From: Chitinophagaceae bacterium
Lineage (GTDB): Bacteria; Bacteroidota; Bacteroidia; Chitinophagales; Chitinophagaceae
Direction of reading: 5' to 3'
DNA: 64,000 nt
Assembly: GCA_016722465.1 (NCBI GenBank)
Contig: JADKJC010000002.1
Location: 572,501-636,500, forward strand
In this document: positions 16,302 to 25,745 of the stretch, piece by piece
Numbering within the stretch: the first letter of the stretch is position 1
Layout of the letters: every line of letters starts with the position of its first letter
The notes under the pieces: generated by a model
Seen by the model: the letters and a program-made list of their open reading frames with translations, nothing else
Told to the model about the DNA's origin: nothing
The model's database searches: none
Translations under genes and position numbers: made by a program

Positions 16302-17042
16302 TCAATCCTCATTCCATATCCGCCAGCTTTCCTCTGCCTGTATCAACAACATCTCATAACCATTTTCCACAATCGCTCCCATCGCTTCTCCTTTTTGTAA
16401 AAACAATGTTTTGGCAGGTTTATAAACAAGATCGTATAAGTAGTGTGATGGAGTCAGCAACTCATAAGGAATAGCAGGGGCAATCTGATCATTGGGATAC
16501 ATGCCAGCCGGCGAACAATTAATGATGACTGAATATTCCTTCATCACAATTTCATCAATATCCGCATAAGTGATGCACCCTTGCTTTTGATCTTTATTTC
16601 TTGACACGATCAAATATCCAACACCCAATTTATTAAGCACAAACTGAACTGCTTTTGAAGCACCTCCGGTTCCCAATACCAACGCATTTTTGTGATCGGC
16701 CCGTAAGCTTTTTACAAAAGATTTTTCAAATCCGGCAATGTCTGTGTTGCAAGCTGTTAACCTGCCGTTCTTTATTTTTATGCTGTTAGTTGCCCCTATC
16801 GCCTTTACTTCTTCACTAACCTCATCAACAAACTGCAATACCTGTTCTTTGTATGGAATGGTTACGCTTAATCCTTTTAATCCGGGATTTGATTTCAACA
16901 GCGCAGGAAACTCATGGATAGAAACAATGGGGAACGCTTCAAATTGGCAATCGGTCATTCCTTCCCGTTCAAACTTTTCCGTAAAGTATTGTTTTGAAAA
17001 AGAATGCTCTAGAGGATAGCCAATCAGTCCAAAAAGTTTCAT
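16302..17042 (-). CDS. aroE: Shikimate dehydrogenase
   Basis: NADP-dependent reduction of 3-dehydroshikimate to shikimate in the chorismate pathway. The 246-residue protein has GYPLEHSFSKQYF (substrate binding), the catalytic lysine in SVTIPYKEQV, NTDIAGF with the second catalytic Asp, the Rossmann loop LGTGGASKAV, and INCSPAGMYPN. It is slightly shorter than the E. coli enzyme, as in other Bacteroidota. It is followed upstream on the same strand by comA with a 33-base gap, so the two may be cotranscribed. Confidence 0.95.
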   Translation of the reverse strand: MKLFGLIGYPLEHSFSKQYFTEKFEREGMTDCQFEAFPIVSIHEFPALLKSNPGLKGLSVTIPYKEQVLQFVDEVSEEVKAIGATNSIKIKNGRLTACNTDIAGFEKSFVKSLRADHKNALVLGTGGASKAVQFVLNKLGVGYLIVSRNKDQKQGCITYADIDEIVMKEYSVIINCSPAGMYPNDQIAPAIPYELLTPSHYLYDLVYKPAKTLFLQKGEAMGAIVENGYEMLLIQAEESWRIWNED

Positions 17043-17075
17043 GCTAATTTTTAAAATAGGAGTAGTAGTAGTAAG

Positions 17076-17846
17076 TTAATTGTCATTTTTATCAAGGTAC
17101 AATTCAAAGGTGTCGCCACGCAAACCTATCCTCATGGTTTCTAAAGCGATCATTTCACTGGGTGCAATATTTCCCAGGTTCACATTACAGCCGATCAATT
17201 CTAAAAAGTAGAGTTGCTGTGCTTTTTGCGGGGCTTCCCATAAAATCTTTTCTTCGGGTATCTGCGTTAATATTTCCTGTACCAACCCTTCCCTTACTTC
17301 ACCAGATCCACGGTATATACCCACATTACCAGCTTCCCTTGCTTCTGCAATCACATAAGTGGAACCAGCTTCCAATTCTGCTTTCATTAATTCAATCCAC
17401 TTATAGGGTGGGATAATATGGGCGGCATCCTTACTTCCCACTTCACTCAATACAATACCTATTTTAGTCAATTTCTCTATATAGCCACATTTTTCTGCGT
17501 GTGGGATTGATATGGAGCCATCACTCACTTCCATGTATTGTATGCCGAATTCTTTACAAACGCTGATGTAATCTTCAAACTGATTCCTGATCAAAAAGGC
17601 TTCAAATAAGGTACCTCCAAAATACACAGGCACATTGAAAGACTGGTAAATAGCTAATTTTTCTTTGAGATTAGGTGTAACGAAAGCAGTTCCAAAACCC
17701 AGCTTTACCAGATCAACATAAGGATGTGAAATGCTCATGAAATTTCTTGCCTCCTCCAGACTCAAACCCTTGTCCATTACCATGGTTATTCCTTTGGTAC
17801 GGGGCCTGCTGGTTCTTTCTGGTATCTGAGTAAGATGAAAATTCAT
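17076..17846 (-). CDS. comA: Phosphosulfolactate synthase (ComA family)
   Basis: A TIM-barrel enzyme of about 256 residues that in methanogens adds sulfite to phosphoenolpyruvate to form (R)-phosphosulfolactate. Motifs seen: ITMVMDKGLSLEEARNFM, VDLVKLGFGTAF, VYFGGTLFEAF, IQYMEVSDGSISIP, EVGSKDAA, VIAEAREAGNVGIY and LWEAPQKAQQLYFLELIG. The frame is open to 17906, but the added residues do not resemble the family and the ATG at 17846 gives the expected start MNFHLTQIPERTSRP. Bacteroidota do not make coenzyme M in general, so the product may feed another sulfonate. It lies just upstream of aroE. Confidence 0.9.
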   Translation of the reverse strand: MNFHLTQIPERTSRPRTKGITMVMDKGLSLEEARNFMSISHPYVDLVKLGFGTAFVTPNLKEKLAIYQSFNVPVYFGGTLFEAFLIRNQFEDYISVCKEFGIQYMEVSDGSISIPHAEKCGYIEKLTKIGIVLSEVGSKDAAHIIPPYKWIELMKAELEAGSTYVIAEAREAGNVGIYRGSGEVREGLVQEILTQIPEEKILWEAPQKAQQLYFLELIGCNVNLGNIAPSEMIALETMRIGLRGDTFELYLDKNDN

Positions 17847-17916
17847 AGTTAGTCTTTTAAAATTGGCGCAAAGATAACTATTGAAGGCTAAATGGGTATG
17901 ATACAATCAATCATGT

Positions 17917-17947
17917 ATTAAAAAGAAACCCCGACAGGTTTTCTGTC
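17917..17947 (-). terminator. Weak terminator overlapping the TPR gene stop
   Basis: On the minus strand GACAG-x5-CTGTC is followed by GGGGTTTCTTTTT. The stem is short and overlaps the TPR stop codon, so termination is possible but not strong. Confidence 0.4.
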
Positions 17948-19367
17948 AGATAGACTTATTCCTTTTGAATTTTGCAATCACATCCACTATCAACTGGTTT
18001 TGCAAAATAGAAGGATTCAGGTCAACCAACTTCTTTACATGCTTTGGATTTTTTGCCATGCCTGTTTCTAACTGTATCACCGCTTCCTTACTTTTCCCCA
18101 ATGCCAGCAAAAAGGCTGATTTGTAAAAGAAAAACACCGTTTTTTGTCCCGTCATTTCCAATGCATGGTCAACATATTCAGCGCCTTCTTCAAAACAATT
18201 GGTTTTGTAAAGGCATTTTAATAACTCCAGCCAACCATAGATATTCTTTGGTTTTGTTCTAACCACATTTCCAAAATACTGTACCGCCATTTCCACTTTA
18301 CCCATTTCCATGTAACATTGTCCCATTGCCAGGTTATATTCAGGTTGTGATTTATAAATACGCATGGCTGTTTCCAGGTTTTTTACTGCACTTTCCCAAA
18401 TGCCTTCATTCATGTATGTACAGGCGATCTTATAGTAAAGCTGGCTGTTATCCTGGTTTAAATGTGTTGCTTTCCTGTAATGAAACCTTGCCTGTGCATA
18501 ATTATGTGATTTGTCATAGCAATGGCCAATCGCTTCATAGATCACATCTTCGGGCCTTGCCAGTTCCAACACTTTTTGCAATGCTTCAATGGCTTCCTTA
18601 TAGCGCCGGAGCCGTAGGTAAGCATCCCCCATATTCCGCCATGCATAATCAAATTTTTCGTCAATAGCTACGGCATACAGGTAGGCATCAATTGCTTTTT
18701 CATACAATTTGATGCCCTGGTAAGATGCGGCCAGGTTAAACCAGGCCAGTTCGTTATAAGGAAACTGGTCGATGATATCCTGGTGCAACCTTATCCCTTC
18801 TTCATTTCGGCCGGTAAAATCAGTCCAAAAACAAATTTTATACAATGCTTCTTCATTATTGGGATCAATCTCCAGTATCATTTTCAGGCAATCAAAAACC
18901 TTATCGAAATTTTCATAATCGTCGTATACATCAGCCAGCTCAAACAATAACTCTAGCTTTTCCTCACCATCAAAATAATCCAATGCTGCTTCCAGAACAG
19001 CAGCAGCTTTTTCCTGCTTATCCAACGCCAGGTAGGCATCGGTTTTAAGGATATACAGGTTAATATCGCTGTTATCCAGCATTTCAGCTTGTTGCAACCA
19101 ATGCAGAGCTTCTTTGTATCGCTTTGTAGCGATTAAAAGATCAGCTCTTTTAAGTAACAAAGAAGACGAATATGGATACCGCTCGATAGCAAACTCTGTG
19201 GCTTCCAGTGCCTTAGATAAATCTTCTATCTCATCAAAATAGTCTATAATTTTTTCAAAAGCATCCTCTTCCAGAAAAGAGTGGGATTTTCCGGATTTCA
19301 GGTTGTCATATTGGTGGAGTAGTTCCTGTATTTCCTCCCTGTTTTGGCGGTAGTTGTAACTGCTCAT
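17946..19367 (-). CDS. Tetratricopeptide repeat protein
   Basis: 473 residues made almost entirely of TPR helices; about ten units are visible, e.g. KALEATEFAIERYPYSSSLLLKRA, AWRNMGDAYLRLRRYKEAIEAL and YYKIACTYMNEGIWESAVKNLETAM. There is no signal peptide or membrane segment, so it is cytoplasmic and probably a scaffold for protein-protein contacts. The very acidic N-terminal third and basic C-terminus (KFKRNKSI) are typical of a Bacteroidota family often annotated only as TPR protein. Partner unknown. It is transcribed in the same direction as comA and aroE but separated by a likely terminator. Confidence 0.9.
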   Translation of the reverse strand: MSSYNYRQNREEIQELLHQYDNLKSGKSHSFLEEDAFEKIIDYFDEIEDLSKALEATEFAIERYPYSSSLLLKRADLLIATKRYKEALHWLQQAEMLDNSDINLYILKTDAYLALDKQEKAAAVLEAALDYFDGEEKLELLFELADVYDDYENFDKVFDCLKMILEIDPNNEEALYKICFWTDFTGRNEEGIRLHQDIIDQFPYNELAWFNLAASYQGIKLYEKAIDAYLYAVAIDEKFDYAWRNMGDAYLRLRRYKEAIEALQKVLELARPEDVIYEAIGHCYDKSHNYAQARFHYRKATHLNQDNSQLYYKIACTYMNEGIWESAVKNLETAMRIYKSQPEYNLAMGQCYMEMGKVEMAVQYFGNVVRTKPKNIYGWLELLKCLYKTNCFEEGAEYVDHALEMTGQKTVFFFYKSAFLLALGKSKEAVIQLETGMAKNPKHVKKLVDLNPSILQNQLIVDVIAKFKRNKSI

Positions 19368-19520
19368 GGGCTGAAGGTTTTCGAAAGTTACGGGAATTTC
19401 ATATTAAATATCTGCTTCCTGTAACTTTTATTTACCTGATTCGTTAAGAATATGTAAAATAATCCATGGACGGTTGATCATTTAACAAAGTTTTGTTTAG
19501 TTTTACTCAAATATTTAACA

Positions 19521-19877
19521 ATGAATAGGTTCATCAAAAAAGCAACAATCGTTTTGACGCTGGTAAGCGTCACGATGGTTACGTTTGCTGACAGAGGAGC
19601 CGGGAAAAAAAGCAAGGTGAGAACAGCTTTAAACATTAACACAGCCACTGTTTCTTTAAAAGCTTCTATTCTAAATAATATCAAGAATGGATTGACGTAT
19701 AAAGGTAGCCTGCTCACAAGCCGAAAAATTCTTAATAATACAATTGTCAGTAGTTCACTGATGACCTACCAAAAAGGTAACACTACTTATATTATCCCTT
19801 ACAAAAACAAAATAACTGTTCCAGAAATGAAACAGGGGTATGCAGGATTAAAACTAATTATCAGGTCAAAAAAATAA
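19521..19877 (+). CDS. Small exported protein of unknown function
   Basis: 118 residues with a signal peptide (MNRFIKKATIVLTLVSVTMVTFA) and a basic, Asn/Ser/Thr-rich mature part ending KLIIRSKK. There are no cysteines and no family I recognise. A monocistronic gene with a strong bidirectional terminator directly after it, which supports that it is a real transcription unit. Confidence 0.7.
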   Translation: MNRFIKKATIVLTLVSVTMVTFADRGAGKKSKVRTALNINTATVSLKASILNNIKNGLTYKGSLLTSRKILNNTIVSSSLMTYQKGNTTYIIPYKNKITVPEMKQGYAGLKLIIRSKK

Positions 19878-19889
19878 ACGTATTGATAT

Positions 19890-19929
19890 AAAAGAAAAGC
19901 CCCTTAACTAGTTAAGGGGCTTTTCTTTT
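19890..19929. terminator. Strong bidirectional terminator
   Basis: A 40-base perfect palindrome: AAAAGAAAAGCCCCTTAACT and its complement, with A and T runs at either end. It serves both the plus-strand gene ending at 19877 and the minus-strand gene ending at 19952. Confidence 0.93.
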
Positions 19930-19951
19930 ACCGTTATTTTAAAAGCGTTCT

Positions 19952-20614
19952 CTATTTTTTATTTCCCTGTTTGTTTTCATCATATGTTATAACTCTATAT
20001 CCCGATTTAGGGTAATCAAATTTTGTTTGAGGAAGTGCATTTAGGTCAATCTTGCTCATTGTATACACAAATTTAGTTTTACCTGATTCTACTTCATATT
20101 GCATTGGAATGCCTGCAAGGTTTCGGAACAACGGATTATAATCTTTGTTTTGAATGGCAATATCCTTTGCATAAAAAACGGTAATCACAGAGCCGTCATT
20201 TAATGTTGCGGTAGCTTTTGTACATTGGTATCCGAGTATCTCTTTTTTCTCGTTCTGATCTGTAAAAGTGATGCCGACTGAACGTTTGTTTTTTTCAAGC
20301 CAGTTCTCCTTCGTAAGAGTGATCATCAGCTTTTGACCGCTGTACTCCTTTAAAATTACTGCGGTACCCAACTTGGCGTCATGAATTGTTTTTTCATTAC
20401 CAAGATTACTGGCCATATCAATACGGGTGAATGAACCTTTAACATAAACTGTTGAGGTAGCTCCACTAAGGGTGGCATTGGCCGCAGGTTCAGTTCCGGA
20501 AGACTGGATACTGATGTTGTAAATAAATACACCTTCAGCAATCGTTTTTTGGGCCAATACAATGTTGCCCATTAAAAGCATGGTTACCATTATCCCCAAG
20601 GCTGATTTTTTCAT
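19952..20614 (-). CDS. Exported DUF4412/GLPGLI-like protein
   Basis: 220 residues from the ATG at 20614 (MKKSALGIMVTMLLMGNIVLAQ is a signal peptide; the frame is open 12 codons further but the extra part spoils the signal). The mature protein has the pattern SFTRIDMASNLG, ILKEYSGQKLMITLT, EILGYQCTKATA with a single cysteine, VFYAKDI and FRNLAGIPMQYEVES. This resembles the GLPGLI/DUF4412 families of periplasmic Bacteroidota proteins. Role unknown. It lies downstream of yidC on the same strand with a 115-base gap. Confidence 0.75.
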   Translation of the reverse strand: MKKSALGIMVTMLLMGNIVLAQKTIAEGVFIYNISIQSSGTEPAANATLSGATSTVYVKGSFTRIDMASNLGNEKTIHDAKLGTAVILKEYSGQKLMITLTKENWLEKNKRSVGITFTDQNEKKEILGYQCTKATATLNDGSVITVFYAKDIAIQNKDYNPLFRNLAGIPMQYEVESGKTKFVYTMSKIDLNALPQTKFDYPKSGYRVITYDENKQGNKK

Positions 20615-20729
20615 CTGTTCATTGTTTTGCTCTACATAATAGAAACGCATGCCAAACTTATTAAATAATCAGGAACGGTTATTACTGGAAGGGATAATAA
20701 CATACCTCCCCAATGTCTTTAACAAATAG

Positions 20730-22580
20730 TTATTTGTTCGGAGATTTATTCTTGGCATCCTGCATTTTTTTTTGTGCTTCCTGCATAGCCTGTATTTTCT
20801 CCTGGAGTTTACTCTGCTTTACAGGTTTTTTTCTCGTCTCTTCAATTTGTGCCAGTATTTTGTCATGATCTATGATGTATTTCTGAATAATAATTTGAAG
20901 GATCAGTGTAATAGTGTTGGAGATGGTGTAATACCAGGTCAATGCGGAAGGAAGGTTATTAAACACGCCCAGTAGCAAAACCGGGAAGATATAAGGCATA
21001 TACTTCATTACAGGATTAGAATTATCCTGCATATTACTCATGCTGTAAATTGAAATTAGCAAGCTGGTAATGGTCGCTGTTAAAGTAAACAGGCTTATAT
21101 GATCACCATAAAACGGGATGCTGAAAGAAAAATTATAAATCGTATCATAAGATGCAAGGTCCTTTGCCCATAAAAAACTTTGCCCACGCAAAGAGATATT
21201 AGACTGGAAGAAATAATACAGCGACATAAAAATAGGTATCTGTAATAATGCTGGTAAGCATCCGCCAAATGGGCTAACCCCTGCAGATCTCCAAAGTTTC
21301 ATTTGCTCCACGCTAAATGCCTGTTGATCCAATGTGCCCGTCTTGTCTGTAAATTTCGCCTTCAATGCATCCACTTCGGGCTTGAGCACTTTCATTTTAG
21401 CACCACTTAAATAACTTTTGTATAAAATTGGTGACGTAAGCAACCGGATGAACAAAGTCAATAGCAAGATAACGATACCCATACTGGCTACATTTTGCCT
21501 CAGGAAATCAAAAACAGGCAGCAGTACATAACGGTTAATGTATTTTACAAAAGCAAAAATGCCACTTCCATAAGGAACTATTTGCTGCAAATGATTATTG
21601 TATTGTTTCAAAACATTATAGTCACTCGGCCCATAATATAACTGAAGTGGTATTTGTGCAGTTGCACCTGCAGGAACCTGTACATTAAGGTTTGCAGTAG
21701 CCTGAGCCAATGCATGGGTGGCTGTATCAGGCACTTTCCATTGCACCTCTGCTGTTTTAAATTTACCAGTATTTAGAACAGCTGCTATAAAAAATTGCTG
21801 TTTTACGGCCAGCCACTCAATGGGTTTGTCAAATTTCATTTCGCCACCGGTACCCAGCCTTTCAAAATCATAATTACCTTCTTTAAGATAACAAATTTCA
21901 GTTTGCTGTTTTTCGTACTCCATATCTTTCTCTATCCGGGATGCCTGGTTTTGCCAAAGCAGGTTCATAGAGTTTTTGGTAACCAATTTATCAGCCCCAT
22001 TCAAAACAATTGAAAAATCAATCATGTACTGACTTGGCTTGATCGTATATTGATGAATGATCTCTTTGCCGGTAGTATCTTTTAAAGAAAAACTGATTGT
22101 TTGGCTTTTATCTGCATTGGCAACTTTTATTCCGGGAGCAAAAGTCAATTCTGAGGTTTGTATGTTTTTATTTTCACCGGTATTAATGGCGTATGACAAC
22201 TGATTAAAAGTTCCATTTTGCATTACAACAGTACTGCCATCAAAAGTTTTATAGTTTTTAAGCTCCACCAATTTAGGCTGCCCTCCCTTATTGCTAAAAG
22301 TGATTTTCAGGAATTCATTTTCAACAGCAGTGAGTACTTCAGGCTGATTTACTCCATTTTGGAAAGCAGCCGCAGAAGTGGCTTTACGGATTCTTGCTGC
22401 ATTGGCAGAGTCCTTTGCCAGCAATACACTGTCTTTTCGATTCGCCATTGCAGTTGAGTCATTGCTTCTTTTTTTCGCTGCCTCAAGGGCATTACTTCCC
22501 TTACTGTTAAAATAAAACATGCCCATCATCAGCAAGCCAATCAGCACAAAACCAATCACCGTATTTCTATCCATTCCCAT
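20730..22580 (-). CDS. yidC: Membrane protein insertase YidC
   Basis: 616-residue inner-membrane insertase that works with or without SecYEG. It has an N-terminal helix (MGMDRNTVIGFVLIGLLMMGMFYF), a large periplasmic beta-supersandwich (about 60-340), and the conserved five-helix core: GIVILLLTLFIRLLTSPILYKSYLSGAKM with its hydrophilic-groove Arg, the cytoplasmic hairpin, GGCLPALLQIPIFMSLYYFF and a last part with NNLPSALTWYYTISN. The C-terminus is Lys-rich for ribosome contact. Length fits Bacteroidota YidC. Confidence 0.97.
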   Translation of the reverse strand: MGMDRNTVIGFVLIGLLMMGMFYFNSKGSNALEAAKKRSNDSTAMANRKDSVLLAKDSANAARIRKATSAAAFQNGVNQPEVLTAVENEFLKITFSNKGGQPKLVELKNYKTFDGSTVVMQNGTFNQLSYAINTGENKNIQTSELTFAPGIKVANADKSQTISFSLKDTTGKEIIHQYTIKPSQYMIDFSIVLNGADKLVTKNSMNLLWQNQASRIEKDMEYEKQQTEICYLKEGNYDFERLGTGGEMKFDKPIEWLAVKQQFFIAAVLNTGKFKTAEVQWKVPDTATHALAQATANLNVQVPAGATAQIPLQLYYGPSDYNVLKQYNNHLQQIVPYGSGIFAFVKYINRYVLLPVFDFLRQNVASMGIVILLLTLFIRLLTSPILYKSYLSGAKMKVLKPEVDALKAKFTDKTGTLDQQAFSVEQMKLWRSAGVSPFGGCLPALLQIPIFMSLYYFFQSNISLRGQSFLWAKDLASYDTIYNFSFSIPFYGDHISLFTLTATITSLLISIYSMSNMQDNSNPVMKYMPYIFPVLLLGVFNNLPSALTWYYTISNTITLILQIIIQKYIIDHDKILAQIEETRKKPVKQSKLQEKIQAMQEAQKKMQDAKNKSPNK

Positions 22581-22643
22581 AAAATTATTTTAGGAGAGCA
22601 AAGGTAATTAAACTTTGCAGTTTACCATTTGCCGTTTGTATTT

Positions 22644-22675
22644 ATAAAAATGCCCCCCAACCGGGTTGGGGGGCA
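22644..22675 (-). terminator. Terminator after rplY
   Basis: TGCCCCCCAACC and GGTTGGGGGGCA pair as an almost perfect hairpin; on the minus strand it runs into TTTTTATAAATA. It lies about 25 bases after the rplY stop. Confidence 0.92.
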
Positions 22676-22699
22676 ATATAATTTAATGCTTGCTTCAGT

Positions 22700-23353
22700 T
22701 TATTTTTTTGCAGCTTTCGCAGCGGCTGGAGCAGCAGGTGCAGCAGCTTTCGCGGCAGCAGGTGCAGCGGCTTTTGCAGCAGTAGGTGCAGCAGCTTCTT
22801 CCTGTTTCAACTGACGTGTCATTGTTACCGAAGCAATAGGAATACGGGGAGAGTTCATAATCTCCATATTCTCCGCTTTTACATCTTCTACCCTTACATT
22901 CCCGTTCAATTCAAGGTTAGTAAGGTCTAACTCGATATTTTCACGCAAATATTTAGGTAACAATTTTACTTTAAGGCTTTTAATTTTTGTTACCAGTTTA
23001 CCACCGGCTTTTACGCCTGCGGGGGTTCCAACAAATTTTAGGGGCAAAGTAACGGTTACTTTTTTGTCATCTACCAGTTCCAGAAAATCCACATGGATTA
23101 ATCTGTCACTTACTTTGTCAAACTGGAGATCTTTCAACACACATTTATGTGATTTTCCACCGACCTGTACATCTACCACCATAAAATCGGGTGTGTACAC
23201 AATGTTTTTGAACGCTGCTGCAGGGGCAGAAAAGTTAACTTCTGAGGCACCTCCGTAAATTACAGCTGGCACTTTTTCCTCAAGGCGAAGTTGGCGGGTG
23301 GCTGGTTTGCCAAATTCGGTCCTGATTTGTCCTTCGATTGTAATTGATTTCAT
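22700..23353 (-). CDS. rplY: 50S ribosomal protein L25/CTC
   Basis: 217-residue 5S rRNA-binding protein of the long TL5/CTC type. The N-terminal L25 domain (IEGQIRTEFGKPATRQLRLEEKVPAVIYGG) is followed by the beta-rich TL5 C-domain (VTLPLKFVGTPAGVKAGGKLV). The last about 30 residues are a low-complexity Ala/Lys/Pro tail of repeated KAAAPAA units, common in Bacteroidota L25. Coding DNA there is locally repetitive and GC-rich. It is 155 bases downstream of prs; the prs-rplY order is widely conserved. Confidence 0.95.
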   Translation of the reverse strand: MKSITIEGQIRTEFGKPATRQLRLEEKVPAVIYGGASEVNFSAPAAAFKNIVYTPDFMVVDVQVGGKSHKCVLKDLQFDKVSDRLIHVDFLELVDDKKVTVTLPLKFVGTPAGVKAGGKLVTKIKSLKVKLLPKYLRENIELDLTNLELNGNVRVEDVKAENMEIMNSPRIPIASVTMTRQLKQEEAAAPTAAKAAAPAAAKAAAPAAPAAAKAAKK

Positions 23354-23508
23354 TATTTAAAAATTTTGAGCGGCGAAGGTAGGGCAAAATAGCCAATTAG
23401 CAATAGGCAATAGAAAAATAGACAATAGAAAAAACCTCACGCTGTTGCAAGTTTATATATATTATAGGGGTCAGCAGGATGTTTCAGGATTTTCTATATT
23501 GCTGCCTC

Positions 23509-24460
23509 TTATTTCTTGTTCTGAAGGCGGCTTTTGATAAATAAACTGTTGATGCTCTTATTTTCCAATGCGTTACGGATAGCAATGGCAAACAATTCTG
23601 CCGTTGAAACAACCCTGATTTTATCACAGCCAGGTTTAACAGGAATGGTATCGCATACTACCAGCTCTTCCAGTACGCTGTTTTGGATATTTTCATACGC
23701 CTTACCACTTAATACCGGATGCGTACAAAATGCCCTTACACTTCTTGCACCTTTCTCTTTTATCAACCCTGCACTTTTGGCAAGTGTTCCGCCGGTATCA
23801 CAAATGTCATCTATCAACACAACATCCCTGTCTGCCACATCGCCTATCAATACCATACTGGCTATTTCATTAGCTCTCTTGCGATGCTTATCGCATATTA
23901 CCATTTCACATTCAAAATAAGTAGCCACTTCCCTGATACGGTTGGCGCTGCCAACATCAGGAGCAGCAAAAGTAAGGTTGGCCAGGTTCAGGCTTTCAAT
24001 ATAAGGAATGAATATAGCTGAGGAATCAAGGTGATCAACAGGTATATCAAAATAACCCTGTATTTGCGGAGCATGTAAATCCATCGTCACCACCCTGTCG
24101 GCACCAGCTGCTGTAAGCATATTAGCTACCAGTTTAGATCCGATTGCCACCCTTGGACGATCCTTTCTATCCTGTCTTGCGTATCCGTAATAGGGCATTA
24201 CGGCTATCACTTTATAAGCAGATGCCCTTTTAGCAGCATCGATCATCAACAGTAATTCCATCAGGTTGTCGGCAGGCGCAAAAGTGCTTTGAATTAAAAA
24301 CACAAACTGCCCCTGATACTTTCCTGAACTCAACCCTAATTTCCCCATCACTGAAACGTTGTATCGTAACGTTTCCCAGGGGTTCACCGAATTTTTTTGC
24401 TATTGCCTTAGCCAGGTATTGAGAGCCGGTTCCGGAAAAAATTTTGGCATTGTGCTCCAT
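23509..24460 (-). CDS. prs: Ribose-phosphate pyrophosphokinase, frameshifted near its start
   Basis: Makes PRPP from ribose 5-phosphate and ATP for nucleotide, His and Trp synthesis. The N-terminus MEHNAKIFSGTGSQYLAKAI and FSDGEIRVEF lie in one frame (ATG at 24460). The rest, from QFVFLIQSTFAPADNLMELLLM with the flexible loop and the PRPP motif VVLIDDICDTGGTLAKSA, lies in another. The expected linking sequence FRESIRGQF is recovered if one G is restored in each of two runs on the minus strand (plus positions 24323-24324, CC for CCC, and 24310-24313, CCCC for CCCCC). Joined, the protein has about 317 residues, the normal length. As prs is expected to be essential, sequencing error is more likely than inactivation. 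Confidence 0.9.
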
Positions 24461-24539
24461 AGTCATGCTGCAGATATGATGTTAGAGAAATTAATTGCCG
24501 CAAAGCTATCATTTAAAAAATTGATGGTTAAATTTATCT

Positions 24540-25241
24540 ATGGAAAATTTAAAAAAAGATTCCAATTCAATAAAAAACTGGGCAGCCGATGACAGGCCAA
24601 GAGAAAAATTACTCACCAAAGGCGCCGCAGCATTAAGCGATTCTGAATTGCTTGCCATTCTCATCAGCAATGGATACAAAGAAAAATCAGCAGTAGAGCT
24701 GGCCAAAGAAATATTGAAACTGGGGAACAATAACCTGAATGAGCTGGGTAGAATTTCAATGGCGGCCTTTCAAAAAATAAAAGGTATCGGCGAAGCCAAA
24801 GCCATTACCATAGCTGCAGCCCTGGAACTCGGCAGACGCAGGCATGCCGGCATGCCACTGGAAAAAACTATTATCAGAACCAGTAAAGACATCGCTGAGT
24901 ATGTAAGGGCAATGATTAAAGACTACAGTTACGAAGTTTTTGGAGTGGTATTCCTGAATCAGGCAAATAAAATAAATCACTTTGAAATCATTAGTAAAGG
25001 CGGCATTACAGGTACTGTTGCTGATCCAAGGGTAATACTAAAAAAAGCATTGGACGCAGAAGCTACTTCCATTATCCTATGCCACAACCATCCATCCGGC
25101 AGTTTAAAGCCAAGCCGTGCAGATGAAGAGTTAACTGCGAAAATTAAAGAAGCAGCAAAGTACCTCGATATTAAAGTGATTGATCACCTGATTGTAAGTG
25201 ACCAGGGGTATTATAGTTTTTCTGATGAAGGGCTTATTTAA
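24540..25241 (+). CDS. radC: RadC-family JAB-domain protein
   Basis: 233 residues. An N-terminal helix-hairpin-helix region (LTKGAAALSDSELLAILISNG and FQKIKGIGEAKAITIAAALELGRR) precedes an MPN/JAB domain with the metal motif LCHNHPSGSLKPSRADEELT. Historically linked to DNA repair, but its real job is unsettled. It is complete and divergent from prs with an 80-base gap. Confidence 0.93.
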   Translation: MENLKKDSNSIKNWAADDRPREKLLTKGAAALSDSELLAILISNGYKEKSAVELAKEILKLGNNNLNELGRISMAAFQKIKGIGEAKAITIAAALELGRRRHAGMPLEKTIIRTSKDIAEYVRAMIKDYSYEVFGVVFLNQANKINHFEIISKGGITGTVADPRVILKKALDAEATSIILCHNHPSGSLKPSRADEELTAKIKEAAKYLDIKVIDHLIVSDQGYYSFSDEGLI

Positions 25242-25350
25242 TTGAAAATGGAAAATTGATAATTGAAAACGTTATAGACATCAATAATAAAGAAACTGCC
25301 TGAATGTAAAACAGCAACTTTCAATTTTCCAGTATCAATTTTCAATTGTT
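25241..25350. repeat. A/T-rich inverted repeat between radC and the DUF3467 gene
   Basis: The left arm (25241-25272) is built of AATTGAAAAT and AATTGATAATTGA words. The right arm (25315-25349) is the approximate reverse complement. The same word family occurs at 60170-60335. It sits between convergent genes and could fold into a long A/T hairpin. It looks like a dispersed Bacteroidota intergenic repeat. Confidence 0.5.
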
Positions 25351-25664
25351 TAAGCTTGTGCTGTTGGCCCTCCAAAGGTAAAGGGTATTTCCACCTGCTC
25401 CATGTCCTGTATGGTACCATTGGCAGTTTCAAATTTTTTAACATTGTCTATCATCGCCTTCATAAAACGCTTGGCGTGAAAAGGAGTGAGTATGATGCGA
25501 CTTTTCACTTTACTTTTAGGAGTGCCTGGCATCACATTCACAAAGTCAATTACAAATTCCGCATGGCTATGGGTAATGATGGCAAGATTGGCATATTGTC
25601 CTTCGGATACTTCTTCGGATATTTCGATATTTAGTTGATTGGGCTGCTCCGGTTGATTTGTCAT
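25350..25664 (-). CDS. DUF3467 protein
   Basis: 104 residues. The core LNIEISEEVSEGQYANLAIITHSHAEFVIDFVNVMPG and LTPFHAKRFMKAMIDNV are the DUF3467 signature. Small, acidic, cytoplasmic, and widely conserved in Bacteroidota, often near RNA polymerase or SusC/SusD-type genes. Function unknown. It is 81 bases downstream of the SusCD operon but a terminator separates them. Confidence 0.88.
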   Translation of the reverse strand: MTNQPEQPNQLNIEISEEVSEGQYANLAIITHSHAEFVIDFVNVMPGTPKSKVKSRIILTPFHAKRFMKAMIDNVKKFETANGTIQDMEQVEIPFTFGGPTAQA

Positions 25665-25683
25665 TGTATAAATTTATAAATGC

Positions 25684-25721
25684 AAAGATAAAAGAAAGGG
25701 CCTCCTTTCAGAAGCCCTTTC
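25684..25721 (-). terminator. Terminator of the SusC/SusD operon
   Basis: GAAAGGGC and GCCCTTTC form the stem (25694-25721); on the minus strand it is followed by TTTTATCTTT. It lies about 25 bases after the DUF1735 gene stop. Confidence 0.85.
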
Positions 25722-25745
25722 AGAAAAAATTAAGAAGAACAGTAT

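Noticed and set aside
22700..22800. Direct repeats near 22720-22790
   Set aside because: They are the Ala-rich coding tail of ribosomal protein L25, not an independent element.
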